A DNA stretch of 64,000 nt, from assembly GCA_965263365.1 (NCBI GenBank), contig OZ253672.1:1674001-1738000 (forward strand). Direction: 5' to 3'. The notes beneath the pieces are model-generated. The model had not been told where the DNA came from. It made no database searches and worked only from the letters and a program-made list of their open reading frames with translations. Positions 63,807 through 64,000 of the stretch are shown piece by piece (positions within the stretch are counted from its first letter, which is position 1; each line of letters opens with the position of its first letter). Made by a program: the position numbers and the translations under genes. The stretch is from CANMUM01 sp965263365. GTDB taxonomy: Bacteria; Pseudomonadota; Alphaproteobacteria; Rhodobacterales; Rhodobacteraceae.

Positions 63807-64000
63807 ATGCTCACCGAGCCCACCTCATTCGAGACAATTGCTAGGCTTATAAATGACTTGCGAATTGGATTGCCCATAAATTATAATGGAAAAGCATATA
63901 TTGCGGTTGAACACTTGACCCAGGAGAGGTTCGAAACTCTCCAAGCAAATAAAGTTCCCCTTAAGGTCGCAATCTCTGCCAACCGTGCGCTTGATCTTAA
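63807..64000 (+). CDS. ribA: GTP cyclohydrolase II-like protein, N-terminal part only
   Basis: Read from the ATG at 63807 to the window edge, 64 residues: MLTEPTSFETIARLINDLRI, then GLPINYNGKAYIAVEHL and KVPLKVAISANRALDL. The LINDLRIGLPI block followed by an ISANRAL stretch resembles the N-terminal extension of alphaproteobacterial RibA proteins, involved in riboflavin synthesis. The catalytic zinc site lies beyond the window, so the call is provisional. Confidence 0.65.
   Translation, partial: MLTEPTSFETIARLINDLRIGLPINYNGKAYIAVEHLTQERFETLQANKVPLKVAISANRALDL

Noticed and set aside
1..64000. tRNA, rRNA, transposase, prophage or integron elements
   Set aside because: I looked through the intergenic stretches and the protein frames and saw none; long gaps are few and AT-rich without cloverleaf-like patterns. 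A dedicated search (tRNAscan, Infernal) was not possible.

Overview
The window is chromosomal DNA of an AT-rich alphaproteobacterium. Several things point there: PhaR, the extensin-like peptidase, a DUF1674 (SDHAF4-type) protein, an IalB-family protein, an rsmB-heparinase-purH block, the cytochrome oxidase cluster ctaC-ctaB-coxF-ctaG-ctaE-surf1 followed by thrC and an M16 peptidase, and a lipoprotein with an ECDDPRF motif. Some of the gene order recalls Rhodobacterales as I remember them, but I cannot place the family or genus from this sequence alone. I see no rRNA, tRNA, transposase, phage gene or CRISPR array. Almost everything looks like intact core or metabolic genes, tightly packed, with many 4-base ATGA overlaps.

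Layout. 1-5.6 kb (minus): an OmpA-domain coiled-coil protein and its MotA/TolQ/ExbB-like partner, an extensin-like peptidase, tyrA-hisC and a DUF1674 gene. 5.7-12.4 kb (plus): rsmB, a heparinase II/III-like gene, purH, two small accessory genes and msrA. 12.5-18.3 kb: leuCD, a pterin dehydratase, a SIMPL protein, a membrane protein with a PilP/GspC-like C-terminus and a zinc-ribbon membrane protein. 18.4-22.3 kb: ftsE-ftsX-plsC, then accA and phaR on the minus strand. 22.4-25.6 kb: a polyhydroxyalkanoate locus (short PhaC-like protein, phaA, phaB). 25.6-33.5 kb: a BaiN/HI0933-type flavoprotein, a GNAT protein, a NadR-like gene, then a minus-strand run D-2-hydroxyacid dehydrogenase, GNAT, M16 peptidase, thrC, surf1. 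33.5-37 kb: cytochrome c oxidase genes, without subunit I. 37.4-43.5 kb: tldD, a dapC-like aminotransferase, ftsK, lolA. 43.9-46 kb: an IalB-family protein and guanine deaminase.

46-63 kb is the most coherent metabolic region. It holds a soluble NAD-linked molybdenum formate dehydrogenase operon (fdsGBA, fdhD, fdsD), a glutamate dehydrogenase, and purine-nitrogen salvage genes: guaD, xdhABC, uraH, a puuE-uraD fusion, a ureidoglycine aminohydrolase and allA. Together they would take guanine or xanthine to glyoxylate, urea and ammonia. Two steps are not encoded here: urate oxidation and allantoate hydrolysis. The xdh genes are split: xdhA lies with uraH, and xdhBC lies beyond a plus-strand slipin/NfeD pair. 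The window ends with an OmpR-type response regulator and the 5' end of a RibA-like gene.

I did not find a convincing new defence, mobile or signalling system. The points most worth checking are the split xdh operon, the orphan PilP/GspC-like membrane protein, the short PhaC, the PlsC with an altered acceptor motif, and the incomplete purine pathway. Start codons were re-chosen from Shine-Dalgarno spacing and overlaps where the longest frame looked wrong. TTG starts are proposed for ftsE, the SIMPL gene, the ExbB-like gene, the D-2-hydroxyacid dehydrogenase and probably surf1.
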